Shown here one piece after another: positions 39,309-49,665 of a DNA stretch of 64,000 nt. The notes under the pieces are model-generated. The model ran no database searches. It worked only from the letters and a program-made list of their open reading frames with translations, and was not told where the DNA came from. Each line of letters starts with the position of its first letter. Position 1 is the first letter of the stretch. Both the position numbers and the translations under genes were made by a program. This stretch comes from an uncultured Campylobacter sp. (GTDB lineage Bacteria > Campylobacterota > Campylobacteria > Campylobacterales > Campylobacteraceae). The DNA lies in NCBI RefSeq assembly GCF_938015785.1, contig NZ_CALLWC010000044.1:1-64000 (forward strand), written 5' to 3'.

Positions 39309-40247
39309 ATGCAGACTATACAAACTATATTTTTAATGATATTTCAAGTCGCGGTTATCGTCCTAGTCGCTCCACTCTTCGACGGTATGGCGAGAAAACT
39401 TCGAGCCAAGCTTCAGTCGAAACAAGGAAGCGATTTTTTCCAGACTTACCGCGATATTATTAAGCTTTTTAAGCGCGGCAGAACCGTTCCTGCGTGCAGC
39501 CACTGGGTATTTAGGTGGGCGCCGTTTTTCCTATTCGCTACTTCGGCAGCGATTTTGGCGGCTATTCCTATTACATACAGCGATCCAACCACCGATAAAA
39601 TTTTCGGAGCATATTCGGATATTTTCGTTATCCTATATCTAGGCGCGCTTTTGCGCTTCGTATTCGGTGCGGCTTCGATAGATAGCGGTAACCCGTTTGC
39701 CGCAACTGGCGGCGGACGCGAGCAGATGCTTGCCGTTTTTGTCGAACCTGTGATGATGATGTGCCTAATCGTAGTAATGATGGCTGCGGGAACTTCAAAT
39801 TTAGTTGAGATTCAGGGGATGGTACGCAGCGGTCAGATCGGCTATCAAATTCCAAGCTTTGCTGTCGCTTCGATTGCGTTTTTATGGTGCATGTATGTCG
39901 AGACCGGCAGAAAGCCTTTTGATCTTGCCGAAGCCGAGCAAGAGCTTCAAGAAGGTCTACTTGGCGAATATGCAGGCAGCGATCTCGGCTTAGTGCAAGC
40001 GGCACTTATTTTGAAGCAGTTTGCGATGATCGGATTATTCCTAACGATATTTGAGCCGTGGAATTTTAGCAATCCGTTTTTGGCGATCATAATCTTTGTG
40101 CTAAAAACCGGCGTATTTTACGTAGCAGCCGTTTTCATCGACAACTTTGGACCACGCTTCAAAATGACTTCAAGCATGCGCAAAATTTCATGCGGTGCTC
40201 TTGCCATCGCTTTTGCGGCATTAACGCTTTACGTAGTAGGATTTTAA
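39309..40247 (+). CDS. hyfC: Hydrogenase-4 membrane subunit HyfC (NuoH-like)
   Basis: 312 residues, eight or so membrane segments. NuoH/HycD signatures: LFDGMARKLRAKLQSKQG (about 23-40), YRDIIKLFKR, and ETGRKPFDLAEAEQELQEG (about 197-215) with the acidic residues of the quinone-site-like loop. It anchors the hydrogenase arm to the membrane. E. coli HyfC has about 315 residues. RBS AGGAGG before the start. Confidence 0.95.
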   Translation: MQTIQTIFLMIFQVAVIVLVAPLFDGMARKLRAKLQSKQGSDFFQTYRDIIKLFKRGRTVPACSHWVFRWAPFFLFATSAAILAAIPITYSDPTTDKIFGAYSDIFVILYLGALLRFVFGAASIDSGNPFAATGGGREQMLAVFVEPVMMMCLIVVMMAAGTSNLVEIQGMVRSGQIGYQIPSFAVASIAFLWCMYVETGRKPFDLAEAEQELQEGLLGEYAGSDLGLVQAALILKQFAMIGLFLTIFEPWNFSNPFLAIIIFVLKTGVFYVAAVFIDNFGPRFKMTSSMRKISCGALAIAFAALTLYVVGF

Positions 40248-40248
40248 G

Positions 40249-40893
40249 ATGAATAGTATCGATATTTTAGCAATTTGTATGATCGTAACGTCACTCGCGG
40301 TATTCGGACTTAGAAATTTAAAACTTTCGATCGGAATTTACGCGATTCAGACGCTACTTTTGGTAAGCATATTTTTTATGCTGTATTCTAACTTCAATGC
40401 GCCGCAGCTTAGAATTTGGGCGATAGTGGCGTTTTTTACGAAGGTTATTTTCGTGCCAGGAATTTTATTTTGGCTAGTTAAAAAGCTGGATGTGATCAGC
40501 GAGGATGAGCCGGTAGGCGGCTTTTTCGTAAGCCCCGTTATTGCGATGGGATTTTCGCTAGCGATTGCGATGACAATCAATCCGATCTTGCTTAAATTCT
40601 CTCTTATTCAAGAAAGAATCGTTCTAATAGCGGCGGTAACCGTATTTATGATGGGAATTTTCGGCTTCATGCTAAGAAATTCTTTCATCAAGCAAATTCT
40701 AGCCTACTGCCTCTTTGAAAACGGCATCCACCTAAGCCTTGCACTTATGGCTTACAACTCTCACGAGCTAGTCGAGCTTGGAATTTTAACCGATGCAATC
40801 TTTGCGGTTATTATTATGAGCATTTTGGCGGTTAGATTTTACAAAGCTTATGACGGGCTTGATACGTCTAAAGCTTCGAATTTAAGGGGTTAA
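40249..40893 (+). CDS. hyfE: Hydrogenase-4 membrane subunit HyfE (NuoK-like)
   Basis: 214 residues, about six membrane segments, matching HyfE (216 in E. coli). Glutamate-containing helix YCLFENGIHLSLALM (about 159-173) corresponds to the NuoK-like part. One base separates it from hyfC's stop. No hyfD gene lies between hyfC and hyfE, unlike E. coli hyf. Confidence 0.9.
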   Translation: MNSIDILAICMIVTSLAVFGLRNLKLSIGIYAIQTLLLVSIFFMLYSNFNAPQLRIWAIVAFFTKVIFVPGILFWLVKKLDVISEDEPVGGFFVSPVIAMGFSLAIAMTINPILLKFSLIQERIVLIAAVTVFMMGIFGFMLRNSFIKQILAYCLFENGIHLSLALMAYNSHELVELGILTDAIFAVIIMSILAVRFYKAYDGLDTSKASNLRG

Positions 40894-42377
40894 TGATGAA
40901 TAGTTTAGCTTTTATATTAATTTTTCCGTTGCTCGGAGCGCTGATATTATTCTTATGCCCTAAGAATTTCAAGCTCCTAAGCTCGCTACACGTTTTGATT
41001 TCTGCAGTTACATCCGCAGGGCTACTCTGTAACGTAGGCAAGCTTATCAGCGGCAACTTTGAGGCTTTTTACGCATACGATAAATTTCTATTCCTAGATA
41101 GCCTAGGCTGCGTATTTTTAGTGCTAATCGCCGTAACGGGCTTTTTGGTAAATTTATACTCTACCACCTATATGAAATGGGAGATACAGGGCGGTCATCT
41201 GGATCTTAGCGATCTTAGAAAATACTATGCGCTCTGCCACGTTTTCGTTTTTACGATGACGCTTAGCGTTATATGCAACAACGTCGCGTTTATGTGGGCT
41301 GCAGTAGAGGCCACTACGTTAGCATCGGTATTTTTGGTCGCTATTCATAAAGACAAAAAATCTACCGAGAGCGGTTACAAATATATCGTTATCTGCTCGA
41401 TCGGCTTAGCGTTTGCGCTTTATGCGACCGTTTTACTATATGCGGCTACATTCAAAATCACGGGCGATGGCGAGGCTTCGATGCTTTGGACTAGCATTAT
41501 GGATCACGCCAAAGGCTTAAACAAAGATGCCGCTAAGCTTATCTTTATATTCGCTCTAATAGGCTTTGGAACCAAAGCAGGACTTGCTCCTACTCACACT
41601 TGGCTTCCTGACGTTCACGCAGAAGGTCCGGCTCCTATTTCAGCACTACTTTCGGGTGTGCTTTTAAAATGTGCGATGCTAGCGATATTTAGATATTACG
41701 CGGTAACCGCCGAAGCGGTAGGGCCAGACTTCGTTAAGCACGTGATGCTGATCTCGGGCACGATCACGCTATTTATAGCAGGAATTTTCCTCGTTCGTCA
41801 GCACGACGTAAAAAGGATGTTTGCTTACCACTCGGTCGTTCATATGGGTGTTATTGCATTTGCGCTAGGTATCGGCGGATATTTCGGCTTGCTTGCCGCG
41901 ATCTTTCACTGCTTAGCTCATAGCTTTACTAAGGCTCTTGCATTCTGCTCTACCGGTAATATCGCTAGAATTTACGGTCACAAAGATATGACTAGAATGG
42001 GCGGTATGGTAAAAATCGCTCCGCTTACTACGATAATGTTTGGTGCTGCGGTTTGCTCGCTCGTAGGCGTTCCTGCGTTTGCGATCTTTGTAAGCGAATT
42101 TAACGTTTTCAAAGGCGCGATAGCCAGCGGTCAATACATAGCCGTAGCATTATTTGCGATCGCGCTCGTAATTATTTTCATTGCGGACTTCGCGCACTTT
42201 AATCTAGCGAGCTTCGGTACGCCTAAAGGTGAAGTGGTTTATGCTAAAGAGATGAGCTTGTTTGAAAATTTACCGCTAATCTTGCTTTGCGCTTTAGTGA
42301 TAATTTTCGGCGTATGGCACGTAGGTGATTTTTGGATGCTCGTCGAAAACGGCGTTAGAATAATGATGAGAGGTTAA
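40893..42377 (+). CDS. hyfF: Hydrogenase-4 antiporter-like membrane subunit HyfF
   Basis: 494 residues, about 14 membrane segments. Family motifs: GFGTKAGLAPTHTWLPDVHA (about 223-242) and MFAYHSVVHMGV (about 309-320). The ATG shares a base with the hyfE stop; a second ATG follows at 40896. Second antiporter-like subunit of the complex. Low density of RAATTY words (7 in 1485 bp by my count). Confidence 0.94.
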   Translation: MMNSLAFILIFPLLGALILFLCPKNFKLLSSLHVLISAVTSAGLLCNVGKLISGNFEAFYAYDKFLFLDSLGCVFLVLIAVTGFLVNLYSTTYMKWEIQGGHLDLSDLRKYYALCHVFVFTMTLSVICNNVAFMWAAVEATTLASVFLVAIHKDKKSTESGYKYIVICSIGLAFALYATVLLYAATFKITGDGEASMLWTSIMDHAKGLNKDAAKLIFIFALIGFGTKAGLAPTHTWLPDVHAEGPAPISALLSGVLLKCAMLAIFRYYAVTAEAVGPDFVKHVMLISGTITLFIAGIFLVRQHDVKRMFAYHSVVHMGVIAFALGIGGYFGLLAAIFHCLAHSFTKALAFCSTGNIARIYGHKDMTRMGGMVKIAPLTTIMFGAAVCSLVGVPAFAIFVSEFNVFKGAIASGQYIAVALFAIALVIIFIADFAHFNLASFGTPKGEVVYAKEMSLFENLPLILLCALVIIFGVWHVGDFWMLVENGVRIMMRG

Positions 42378-42379
42378 AA

Positions 42380-44116
42380 ATGAGAGGCGATAAATTTATA
42401 GAAATTTTAAAGACCAAAGTCAAGGTCTTAGAAGTTACCCGCCAAGCCGAGGATCAAATCACCGTTTTAGTGGATAGAAATGATCTGCCGCTTGCGGTTA
42501 AGACGCTATATTATGACATCGGCGGTTTTATCAGCACGATGATCCCTAACGATGAGCGCGAGCTAAACGGAAATTTCGCACTTTACTATGCGATATCTAT
42601 GGAAGGTGGCAAAATGACCGAAGCGGAGGATTTCGCCGCAGAGGATAAATGCTTCATCACCGTTAGGACGCTAATTCCCGGATCGGATCCTACATTCCCG
42701 TCAGTTACTCCTTTAGTGCCTGCTTGCGTATGGTACGAAAGAGAAGCCTTTGATATGTTTGGTTTAATCGCCGAAGGCTTGCCTGATAAACGCCGTTTGG
42801 TGTTAAGCGACGATTGGCCAGATGGGCTTCATCCGCTTCGCAAAGACGCGATGGACTATCGCTATAGACCCGATCCTGTAGATCATAAAGACGAACCTAA
42901 TGCAGAGTTTTTATTTCCTAGCGGTGATGGCGTAGTAGATGTTCCACTTGGACCTCTTCACGTAACGAGCGATGAGCCGGGACACTTTAGACTATTTTGC
43001 GACGGCGATGAGATTATCGATGCAGATTACCGCTTGTTTTATCAACACCGCGGTATGGAGAAGCTAGCTGAAAACCGAATGAATTACGATCAGATGGGCT
43101 ACCTTGCAGAGCGTGTCTGCGGAATTTGCGGCTACGCTCACGCGATTGCGTGTATTGAAGCGGCAGAGAAAGCCATCAAGCTTGAAATTCCGCTTCGTGC
43201 GCAAGCCATCCGCGTCATCTGCCTTGAGATCGAGCGCCTTCACAGCCATCTTTTAAATATCGGTCTAGCCTGCGAGGTAACGGGTAACTACAACGCCTTC
43301 ATGCATATCTTTAGGGTGCGCGAATACTCCATGGAGTTAGCTCAGCTCGTAACCGGCGGCCGCAAGACCTACGGCAATGTCATTATGGGCGGACTTCGCC
43401 GCGATATGACCGACAATGAAATTCGCAAGAGTATCGAGATCATCAATAAACTTGATGTTCAAATTTCTGAAATTTGGGACGCCGTTATGGAGGATAAACG
43501 CCAAATCGGTCGCTGGAAAGGCGTGGGCGTATTAGATCGCAAAGTAGCGCGTGATTTTAGTCCGGTAGGTCCAAACATGAGAGCTTCTGGCTTTAAACGC
43601 GACAACCGCTACGATCATCCTTATGATTTCTTCAACAAGATAGAATTCGAAGTAGCCGTAGAACACGGTGGCGATGTATTCAGCCGCGAAGTCGTAAGAT
43701 ATAAAGAGCTCAAACAATCGATCCACATAATCAGACAGTGCTTGCATCAAATGCCGCAAACTCCGATAATGATCGATCCACAGACTATGATCAGACCGGA
43801 AAACTACGCTTTAGGTCACGACGAAGCACCGCGCGGCGAAAATGTCCACTGGATCATGCAAGGAAACGCTCAGAAGGTTTACCGCTGGAGATGTCGCGCC
43901 GCTACGTATAACAACTGGCCGAGCTTGCGATTTCAATTCCGCGGAAATAACATCTCCGATGCGGCGCTAATCGTATGCTCGATGGATCCGTGCTACTCAT
44001 GCACCGAGCGCGTAACTTTAGTCGATATTAATAGCGGAAAGAGTAAAATTCTAACCGAAAAAGACCTTAAGAAATTTTGCCAAGACGGCAAGGTTAGCAA
44101 AAAGGATTTAAGATGA
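42380..44116 (+). CDS. hyfG: Hydrogenase-4 large [NiFe] subunit HyfG/HycE-like
   Basis: 578 residues. N-terminal NuoC-like part (to about 165) fused to the NuoD-like catalytic part. Ni-Fe ligands: RVCGICGYAHA (L1 motif, about 242-252) and DPCYSCTER (L2 motif, ending at Arg544). After Arg544 come 34 residues, as in HycE, where a C-terminal peptide is cut off after nickel insertion. The protease gene hycI is two genes after hyfI. Evolves H2 on the cytoplasmic side. Typical length. Confidence 0.96.
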   Translation: MRGDKFIEILKTKVKVLEVTRQAEDQITVLVDRNDLPLAVKTLYYDIGGFISTMIPNDERELNGNFALYYAISMEGGKMTEAEDFAAEDKCFITVRTLIPGSDPTFPSVTPLVPACVWYEREAFDMFGLIAEGLPDKRRLVLSDDWPDGLHPLRKDAMDYRYRPDPVDHKDEPNAEFLFPSGDGVVDVPLGPLHVTSDEPGHFRLFCDGDEIIDADYRLFYQHRGMEKLAENRMNYDQMGYLAERVCGICGYAHAIACIEAAEKAIKLEIPLRAQAIRVICLEIERLHSHLLNIGLACEVTGNYNAFMHIFRVREYSMELAQLVTGGRKTYGNVIMGGLRRDMTDNEIRKSIEIINKLDVQISEIWDAVMEDKRQIGRWKGVGVLDRKVARDFSPVGPNMRASGFKRDNRYDHPYDFFNKIEFEVAVEHGGDVFSREVVRYKELKQSIHIIRQCLHQMPQTPIMIDPQTMIRPENYALGHDEAPRGENVHWIMQGNAQKVYRWRCRAATYNNWPSLRFQFRGNNISDAALIVCSMDPCYSCTERVTLVDINSGKSKILTEKDLKKFCQDGKVSKKDLR

Positions 44117-44648
44117 TGAAATTATTCGACATTACCGAAAAATATGGTAAGGCGACCTATGCTTATCCGTTTGAGCCATACATCGTGCCCGAGAATTTTC
44201 GCGGGCAGCCTGAATATACCTATGAGCTTTGCATAGGCTGTGCTGCGTGCGGAATCGCCTGCCCATCTAATGCGATCGAGCTTAAGATGAACGAAGCCCA
44301 AACTAAACTAATTTGGGAATTTGACTGCGGGCGCTGCATATTTTGCGGTCGCTGCGACGAAGTATGCCCTACGGGAGCAGTAAGGCTAGGCAATAGCTTT
44401 GAGCTAGCGGTAAAATTTGATAAAAGCGCGCTTATCCAACACGGCGAGCTTGAGATGGAGAAATGCAGCTGCTGCGGCAAGCCGATGACCCCAAAAAGGC
44501 TCATCAATTACACGCTAGAAAAGTTAAGTACTGCAAATTTGCTCCCAGGCAGATTAGAAGAAGCTAAAAAATATCTCTATATCTGTCCTGAATGCAAAAA
44601 AGCTCAAGCGGTCGAAAGAGTAACCAAAGGTATAGAGGAGGCAATAAA

Positions 44649-44652
<4 letters not shown>
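44113..44652 (+). CDS. hyfH: Hydrogenase-4 Fe-S subunit HyfH (NuoI-like)
   Basis: 179 residues with two [4Fe-4S] motifs: [12 protein letters not shown] (about 37-48) and [15 protein letters not shown] (about 73-87). A later CSCCGKP and CPEC may bind zinc. Links HyfA-side electrons to HyfI. The ATG overlaps the hyfG stop by 4 bp. Confidence 0.94.
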
Positions 44653-45469
<817 letters not shown>

Positions 45470-45473
<4 letters not shown>

Positions 45474-45814
45474 TTGAGGTTTTTAAGCTTACAAAGCGGC
45501 ATATGGACGAAAACGAAAATTTACCTAAAGAGCTAAAGGATATCAAGGTTTTTTCCACCTGCGTCGGTCACGGCGTAGGTACGATAGATTTTAGCGAAAA
45601 GGTACTTGAGATAGACGATGAAGAATTTAAACGCATCATCGAGAACTCGGGCGACTACGTTAAATTTAAGATCGGTAACCTAAGCAAGTATTTCGAGATT
45701 GAAATTTTTGCCGAGCACGCAGCTAAGCTAATCCCTCAGCTTTGCGAATGTGAGCTTAAAGATCTGCTAAAAAATATGCGCGAAGGATATTTCGTGCTAA
45801 GGAAGGATTTTTGA
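45470..45814 (+). CDS. hycH: Formate hydrogenlyase maturation protein HycH-like
   Basis: 114 residues, soluble. The central segment [15 protein letters not shown] (about 27-41) resembles the HycH family pattern (YYSLAIGHHLGVID). HycH is needed for maturation of the hydrogenase large subunit but is not part of the final complex. Overlaps hyfI by 4 bp. Shorter than E. coli HycH (136). Homology is judged by one conserved segment plus position. Confidence 0.75.
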
Positions 45815-46266
45815 TGCGAAAGGCGTTGCTTTGTATCGGCAATCCCCTTCGCGGCGACGACGACGTGGGCAATGAAACAGGACGAATAGTCGAGGCGAAC
45901 TTAAAAGACTGGCGCGTTTTTTATGGGCAGGATGTGCCCGAAAACGAATTTGCAGCACTTAGGGAATTTGCCCCTGAAATTCTAATCGTAGTAGATGCGA
46001 TGAGCGGCTTTGATGAGGATAAGATAGAATTTTTCGACCTCAGCAATGATCGCGACTATATCTACTCGACGCATAACCTGCCTACGCCGGTGCTTCTAAG
46101 CTATCTGCGCAAAATTTGCCCAAAGACGCTGTTTTTGGGCATCAGCGTGCTGCTCGATAATGTCCTTGATTTTAAAGAAGGGCTAAGCGAGAGCGCAAAA
46201 AAAAGTGCGCAAAAAGCTTATGAGCGTATCTTAGAAATTGATTCAAATTTAAATGAGGAGGAGTAA
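45814..46266 (+). CDS. hycI: Hydrogenase maturation protease HycI-like
   Basis: 150 residues from ATG 45814 (AAGGAAGG upstream; the frame opens with TTG one codon earlier). HybD/HycI endopeptidase fold: CIGNPLRGDDDVGNE (about 6-20) with the Ni-sensing aspartate, VVDAM (about 65-69) and STHNLPTPVLL (about 88-98) with the histidine. Would remove the 34-residue tail of HyfG. One gene away from it in the same operon. Confidence 0.92.
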   Translation: MRKALLCIGNPLRGDDDVGNETGRIVEANLKDWRVFYGQDVPENEFAALREFAPEILIVVDAMSGFDEDKIEFFDLSNDRDYIYSTHNLPTPVLLSYLRKICPKTLFLGISVLLDNVLDFKEGLSESAKKSAQKAYERILEIDSNLNEEE

Positions 46267-47130
46267 ATGTTAAATCCTGCAGAAACCGCGCAGGCGGTGT
46301 CTAGTTCGATGCAACACAAGGCGCATACCCCGCTAATTAGCATAATTTTTCTAGCTATAATGGCGGGCGCTGCAATCGCTATGGGCGATATTTTCTGGGC
46401 TCACTCGACCGTCGGAATGGCTGAAAAGCAATCTATTGGCTTATCGAATTTCATCGGTGGTATTACCTTTAGCTGCGGTCTGATGATGGTGGTTTTTTAC
46501 GGTGGGCATCTATTTACTAGCTCGGTTTTAACGGGCGTACCTGCTGCCGATGGCAAATTACCGCTAGGTAAAACAATCGGCTATTGGGCTATCGTTTGGT
46601 GCTTTAACTTTGTAGGTGGCGCGTTAATCGCGTATATGTATTATTACTCAGGACTTCCGCTTAAATATGATGGCTACATTTTGCAGCACTTCATTCCTGC
46701 AGCAGCAGGCAAAATAAACGCACCTTTTCATGAGCTATTCATCCGCGGAATTTTTTGTAACGTGTTTGTATGTATGTCTATCTGGACTGCGACCAGCGAG
46801 AGCAATCTATCGGGTAAATTCTTTGCAATTATGTGGATGATCGGCGCATTCGTAGCTTGCTCGATGGAACACTGCGTGGCAAATATGTTTATCCTAACTG
46901 AAGGTATCATCGCTAAAGGCCACTACCTTGCGGCTGCAGGTGGCGATGTAAATGCTCTTGCAAGCTCGCTTCACGGTGTAACGGCGGCTCAAATAGATTC
47001 AATAAACTGGGGAAATTTCATCGTTAAAAATATGATCCCAGTTACGCTAGGTAACATCTGCGGCGGTCTATTTTTCGTAGGCTTGGTCGGATTTATGGTA
47101 AATAAATACGATATGAAAAAGAAAGACTAA
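46267..47130 (+). CDS. focA: Formate/nitrite transporter (FocA family)
   Basis: 287 residues, six membrane segments. FNT signatures: the FIGGITFSCGLMMVVFYGGHLFTS region (about 58-81) and FIRGIFCNVFVCMSIW (about 157-172). Pentameric channel in the inner membrane. As last gene of the hyf operon it probably imports formate for FdhF or balances it. Shine-Dalgarno GAGGAG lies in the end of hycI. A strong terminator follows. Confidence 0.93.
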   Translation: MLNPAETAQAVSSSMQHKAHTPLISIIFLAIMAGAAIAMGDIFWAHSTVGMAEKQSIGLSNFIGGITFSCGLMMVVFYGGHLFTSSVLTGVPAADGKLPLGKTIGYWAIVWCFNFVGGALIAYMYYYSGLPLKYDGYILQHFIPAAAGKINAPFHELFIRGIFCNVFVCMSIWTATSESNLSGKFFAIMWMIGAFVACSMEHCVANMFILTEGIIAKGHYLAAAGGDVNALASSLHGVTAAQIDSINWGNFIVKNMIPVTLGNICGGLFFVGLVGFMVNKYDMKKKD

Positions 47131-47613
47131 TCTATCGCGCTTCAGCACGATATAAACAAAATACGGCGCGGCACTTTGCCGCGCATTTTTAATTTCTAAA
47201 ATTTTAAAAATTCCGATGCGTAAAATCTCACCCAATTTGAAATTTTAAATTCCATTACAATACATAAAATTTCGCTCGATTCAAAATTTTAAATTTTATA
47301 TTGCCGCTAAATTTAAAATTCCAAAGCTTTGCGTTTTAGGATAGTGGATAAAATTCAAAAGTGAATTCTGCGTTAAAATTTTAAGTAAATTCAAAACAGA
47401 ATTTTAAACGAGGTCACAAACCCAAATTTTATATAAGTTAAAATTTTAGACGAAATCCTAACGAAATTCGGGATGAAATTCTAAAACCAAGCTCTTGATA
47501 AAAATTTTACGCTATAAATTTATGCAAAATTCTACTCCACAACTTTAGACAAAATTTCGCGCTTAAGCCGTAGGCGTAAGTCGCAGAAATGCTTTAAAAA
47601 CTCTAGCCCGCGC
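47131..47613. other. Gene-free spacer after the hyf operon
   Basis: 483 bp between convergent focA and the Crp-like gene. After the terminator at 47166-47190 it consists of closely packed AAATTTTA/AAATTTC words (47200-47560) with no gene. Confidence 0.6.
47166..47190 (+). terminator. Terminator of the hyf-focA operon
   Basis: GCGCGGCA (47166-47173), 3-nt loop, TGCCGCGC (47177-47184), then ATTTTT. 36 bp past the focA stop. Confidence 0.9.
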
Positions 47614-48252
47614 CTAAACACAGTAACTAAGCAATCTGTCGTAGTCTAGGATCAAAAACTCGTGCTGGCTGATTTTTTGAATTACGTTATCTTTTACAAG
47701 CTCGTTAAACGCAGTACTCGCGCTTTGGCGCTTGAGCCCCACAAAGGATGAAAGCACCTTTAGCGAAAAGGGCAAAAAGACGTATTTGTAGCCATTTTGA
47801 TGAAAATTCTGCTCGTTTGCAAGCTCGATCAAAAAGCTCGCGATGCGCCCTTTTGCATTTTCAAAAAGTATAGAGCGTGTGATTTTGCGCTGCAGCAGAA
47901 TTATCTCTGTTAAAATTTTTATATATGCCTCGCAAAAGCTGCGATTTGCCAAGATCTCCCCTAGTCCGCTCGCATCGATCGTGTAAATCTCGCTGTCCTC
48001 TAAAAACTCAAGCGCGCAAATTTCATTAAGAATGGTAATATTGTCCTTATTTAGGTAGTTGATGATGAATTCCTCGCCGTCTTCAAAAAACGAAAGCTTC
48101 GCCTGCCCGCTTTTAAAAATAAAAACTTTAGGCGCCTCGCTATAAAAAACATAGCCTTTTTTAATGACTTGGTGCTCGAACATAGCAAGCTCCTCGTCGC
48201 TAAGCGTGGCGATAGCCTCGGTTTGCAGTAGTCCCAGCCGCGATTTTTCCAT
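47614..48252 (-). CDS. Crp/Fnr-family transcriptional regulator
   Basis: 212 residues. Cyclic-nucleotide-binding-like beta roll (about 20-120) and a C-terminal Crp-type helix-turn-helix (SLKVLSSFVGLKRQSASTAF, about 164-183). No FNR-type cluster of cysteines in the N-terminus, and the cAMP-binding arginine motif is not evident, so the ligand is unknown. GGAGG precedes the ATG. Lies just downstream of the hyf operon on the other strand. A regulatory link is possible, but nothing in the sequence proves it. Confidence 0.9.
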   Translation of the reverse strand: MEKSRLGLLQTEAIATLSDEELAMFEHQVIKKGYVFYSEAPKVFIFKSGQAKLSFFEDGEEFIINYLNKDNITILNEICALEFLEDSEIYTIDASGLGEILANRSFCEAYIKILTEIILLQRKITRSILFENAKGRIASFLIELANEQNFHQNGYKYVFLPFSLKVLSSFVGLKRQSASTAFNELVKDNVIQKISQHEFLILDYDRLLSYCV

Positions 48253-48272
48253 ATAACCTCCAAAAGCTAAGA

Positions 48273-48278
48273 ATTATA
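48273..48278 (-). promoter_or_regulatory. -10 box of the Crp-like gene
   Basis: TATAAT on the minus strand, 21 bp before the ATG, implying a short leader. Confidence 0.5.
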
Positions 48279-48540
48279 CAATGAAATATTTAGACAAAGA
48301 TAAAGCTGCGCGGATTAAATTTACCATCCGAACTATGGCTGCGCATCTGGGTCGCCTAAGCTAATAAATTTTATAGCTTTTAAAATTCTAAATTTTACCC
48401 GCGCTTTGCATCGCGTAAAATTTCAAAAATTTATTGAGCCTTATGTGGCGAAATTATAGCCAAAACCCGTGGCGCGAATTTAAAATTCTGTCTCTAAATA
48501 AAAATTCATATCATTTCATTGAAATTTTATTTAGCAAAGA

Positions 48541-48546
48541 TATAAT
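48541..48546 (+). promoter_or_regulatory. -10 box of the methyltransferase gene
   Basis: TATAAT after T-rich DNA (ATTTTATTTAGCAAAGA), 61 bp before the ATG. Confidence 0.5.
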
Positions 48547-48564
48547 AATGCATATTAAAAATAA

Positions 48565-48591
48565 GCGGTATTTTGCTCGCGGCAATACCGC
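48565..48591 (+). promoter_or_regulatory. 5' UTR hairpin before the ribosome site
   Basis: GCGGTATT (48565-48572) pairs perfectly with AATACCGC (48584-48591), 11-nt loop, ending four bases before AAGGAAA. No T run follows, so it is not a terminator. Possible translational or mRNA-stability control. Confidence 0.45.
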
Positions 48592-48606
48592 AAGAAAGGA
48601 AACCTC

Positions 48607-49437
48607 ATGCAAAAGTTAAATTTTAAAGATAACGTTTCCGAGACGCTGCTAATCAACGTCTATATGCGCCATTTGGATTTTAAAGACAAGGATCCGATCC
48701 TAAATGATCCCTTTTCAAGCGCCGTCGTAGAGCAGATCGATTATAATTTTGCGAAATTTAATGACGCGCGCCTTAGCAAGACGGGTACCGTGATCCGCGC
48801 GAAATTTTTCGACGACGAGACGCTGCGGCTCGCGGCAGAGCTTGATCGCCCTATCATCGTGCAGCTTGGCGCAGGGCTCGACACCCGCCCGCTTAGACTA
48901 CAGCGCGCCCTGCCGAGCGCCCTATTTTACGACCTCGATCTGCCAGACGTCATCTCCGTGCGCGACGCGCTGCTGCCCAAAGCGCAGAACAATTTCAGCC
49001 TGTCCCGCTCGATGCTGGATCCCTCGTGGATGGACGAGCTAGCCGCAAAGCACGGCAGCGCGGGCTACATATTCATTTTAGAGGGGGTGAGTATGTATTT
49101 TGAAAAGGAGGAATTTAAAGAATTTTTTATCGCGCTTGCGCAAAAATTCCGCGGCTACGTGCTGAGCGACTTTATGAGCGAGTTTTCGGTTAGGAAATTC
49201 GACTCCAGGCGCCATGACGCTATGAAACACATGCAAAACGCACCCTTTAAAATGGGTATCGGCGGCGGCGCAGAGGTGCAGGACTGGGATAGCGCGCATA
49301 TCAGATTCGTCAGGGAGGCCGCAATGCTAAAAATGTATAAAAGCCACTGGAGCCTCAAAGGGCGCCTATTTAGCCTGATTCCCGTCTTTTGTAACGCTTG
49401 CAAGATGTTCGTTTTCAAAATCGGCGGTGATGAATAG
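48607..49437 (+). CDS. LCM/PPM-family SAM-dependent methyltransferase
   Basis: 276 residues. Leucine-carboxyl-methyltransferase-type (TcmP-like) pattern: QLGAGLDTRPLRL (about 87-99), FYDLDLPDVI and FILEGVSMYFEKEEF (about 157-171). The bacterial members methylate small molecules; the substrate is unknown here. Monocistronic, with its own promoter, UTR hairpin and AAAGGAAA ribosome site. Confidence 0.85.
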   Translation: MQKLNFKDNVSETLLINVYMRHLDFKDKDPILNDPFSSAVVEQIDYNFAKFNDARLSKTGTVIRAKFFDDETLRLAAELDRPIIVQLGAGLDTRPLRLQRALPSALFYDLDLPDVISVRDALLPKAQNNFSLSRSMLDPSWMDELAAKHGSAGYIFILEGVSMYFEKEEFKEFFIALAQKFRGYVLSDFMSEFSVRKFDSRRHDAMKHMQNAPFKMGIGGGAEVQDWDSAHIRFVREAAMLKMYKSHWSLKGRLFSLIPVFCNACKMFVFKIGGDE

Positions 49438-49665
49438 GCTTAAAAATTTCAGTTGATTGCTTTTCAAATTTCGACAGCTAAGGCGCGAATTCTAAGCTGC
49501 TTATCTGGCAAGCTGGCATGCAGAGCAAACAGCACATACCGCTTTGCTTAATGCTTGAGTAAAATTATAAAAACGCTTTAAAATTTTGCTTAAATTTACC
49601 TCGATTTATAGGAATTTAAGAGTTTTTAAAATATATTTTCGCATCTTAAATTCACGGAAAAGATC

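Larger units (their letters stand above)
48253..48606. other. Divergent spacer with two promoters and a 5' UTR hairpin
   Basis: 354 bp. Contains -10 boxes at 48273-48278 (minus) and 48541-48546 (plus), AAATTTTA words in the middle and a hairpin directly before the methyltransferase ribosome site. A 61-codon frame here (48434-48619) is not supported. Confidence 0.6.

Noticed and set aside
48434..48619. 61-codon frame before the methyltransferase gene
   Set aside because: It runs across the promoter and UTR hairpin, with no ribosome site and no recognisable protein.
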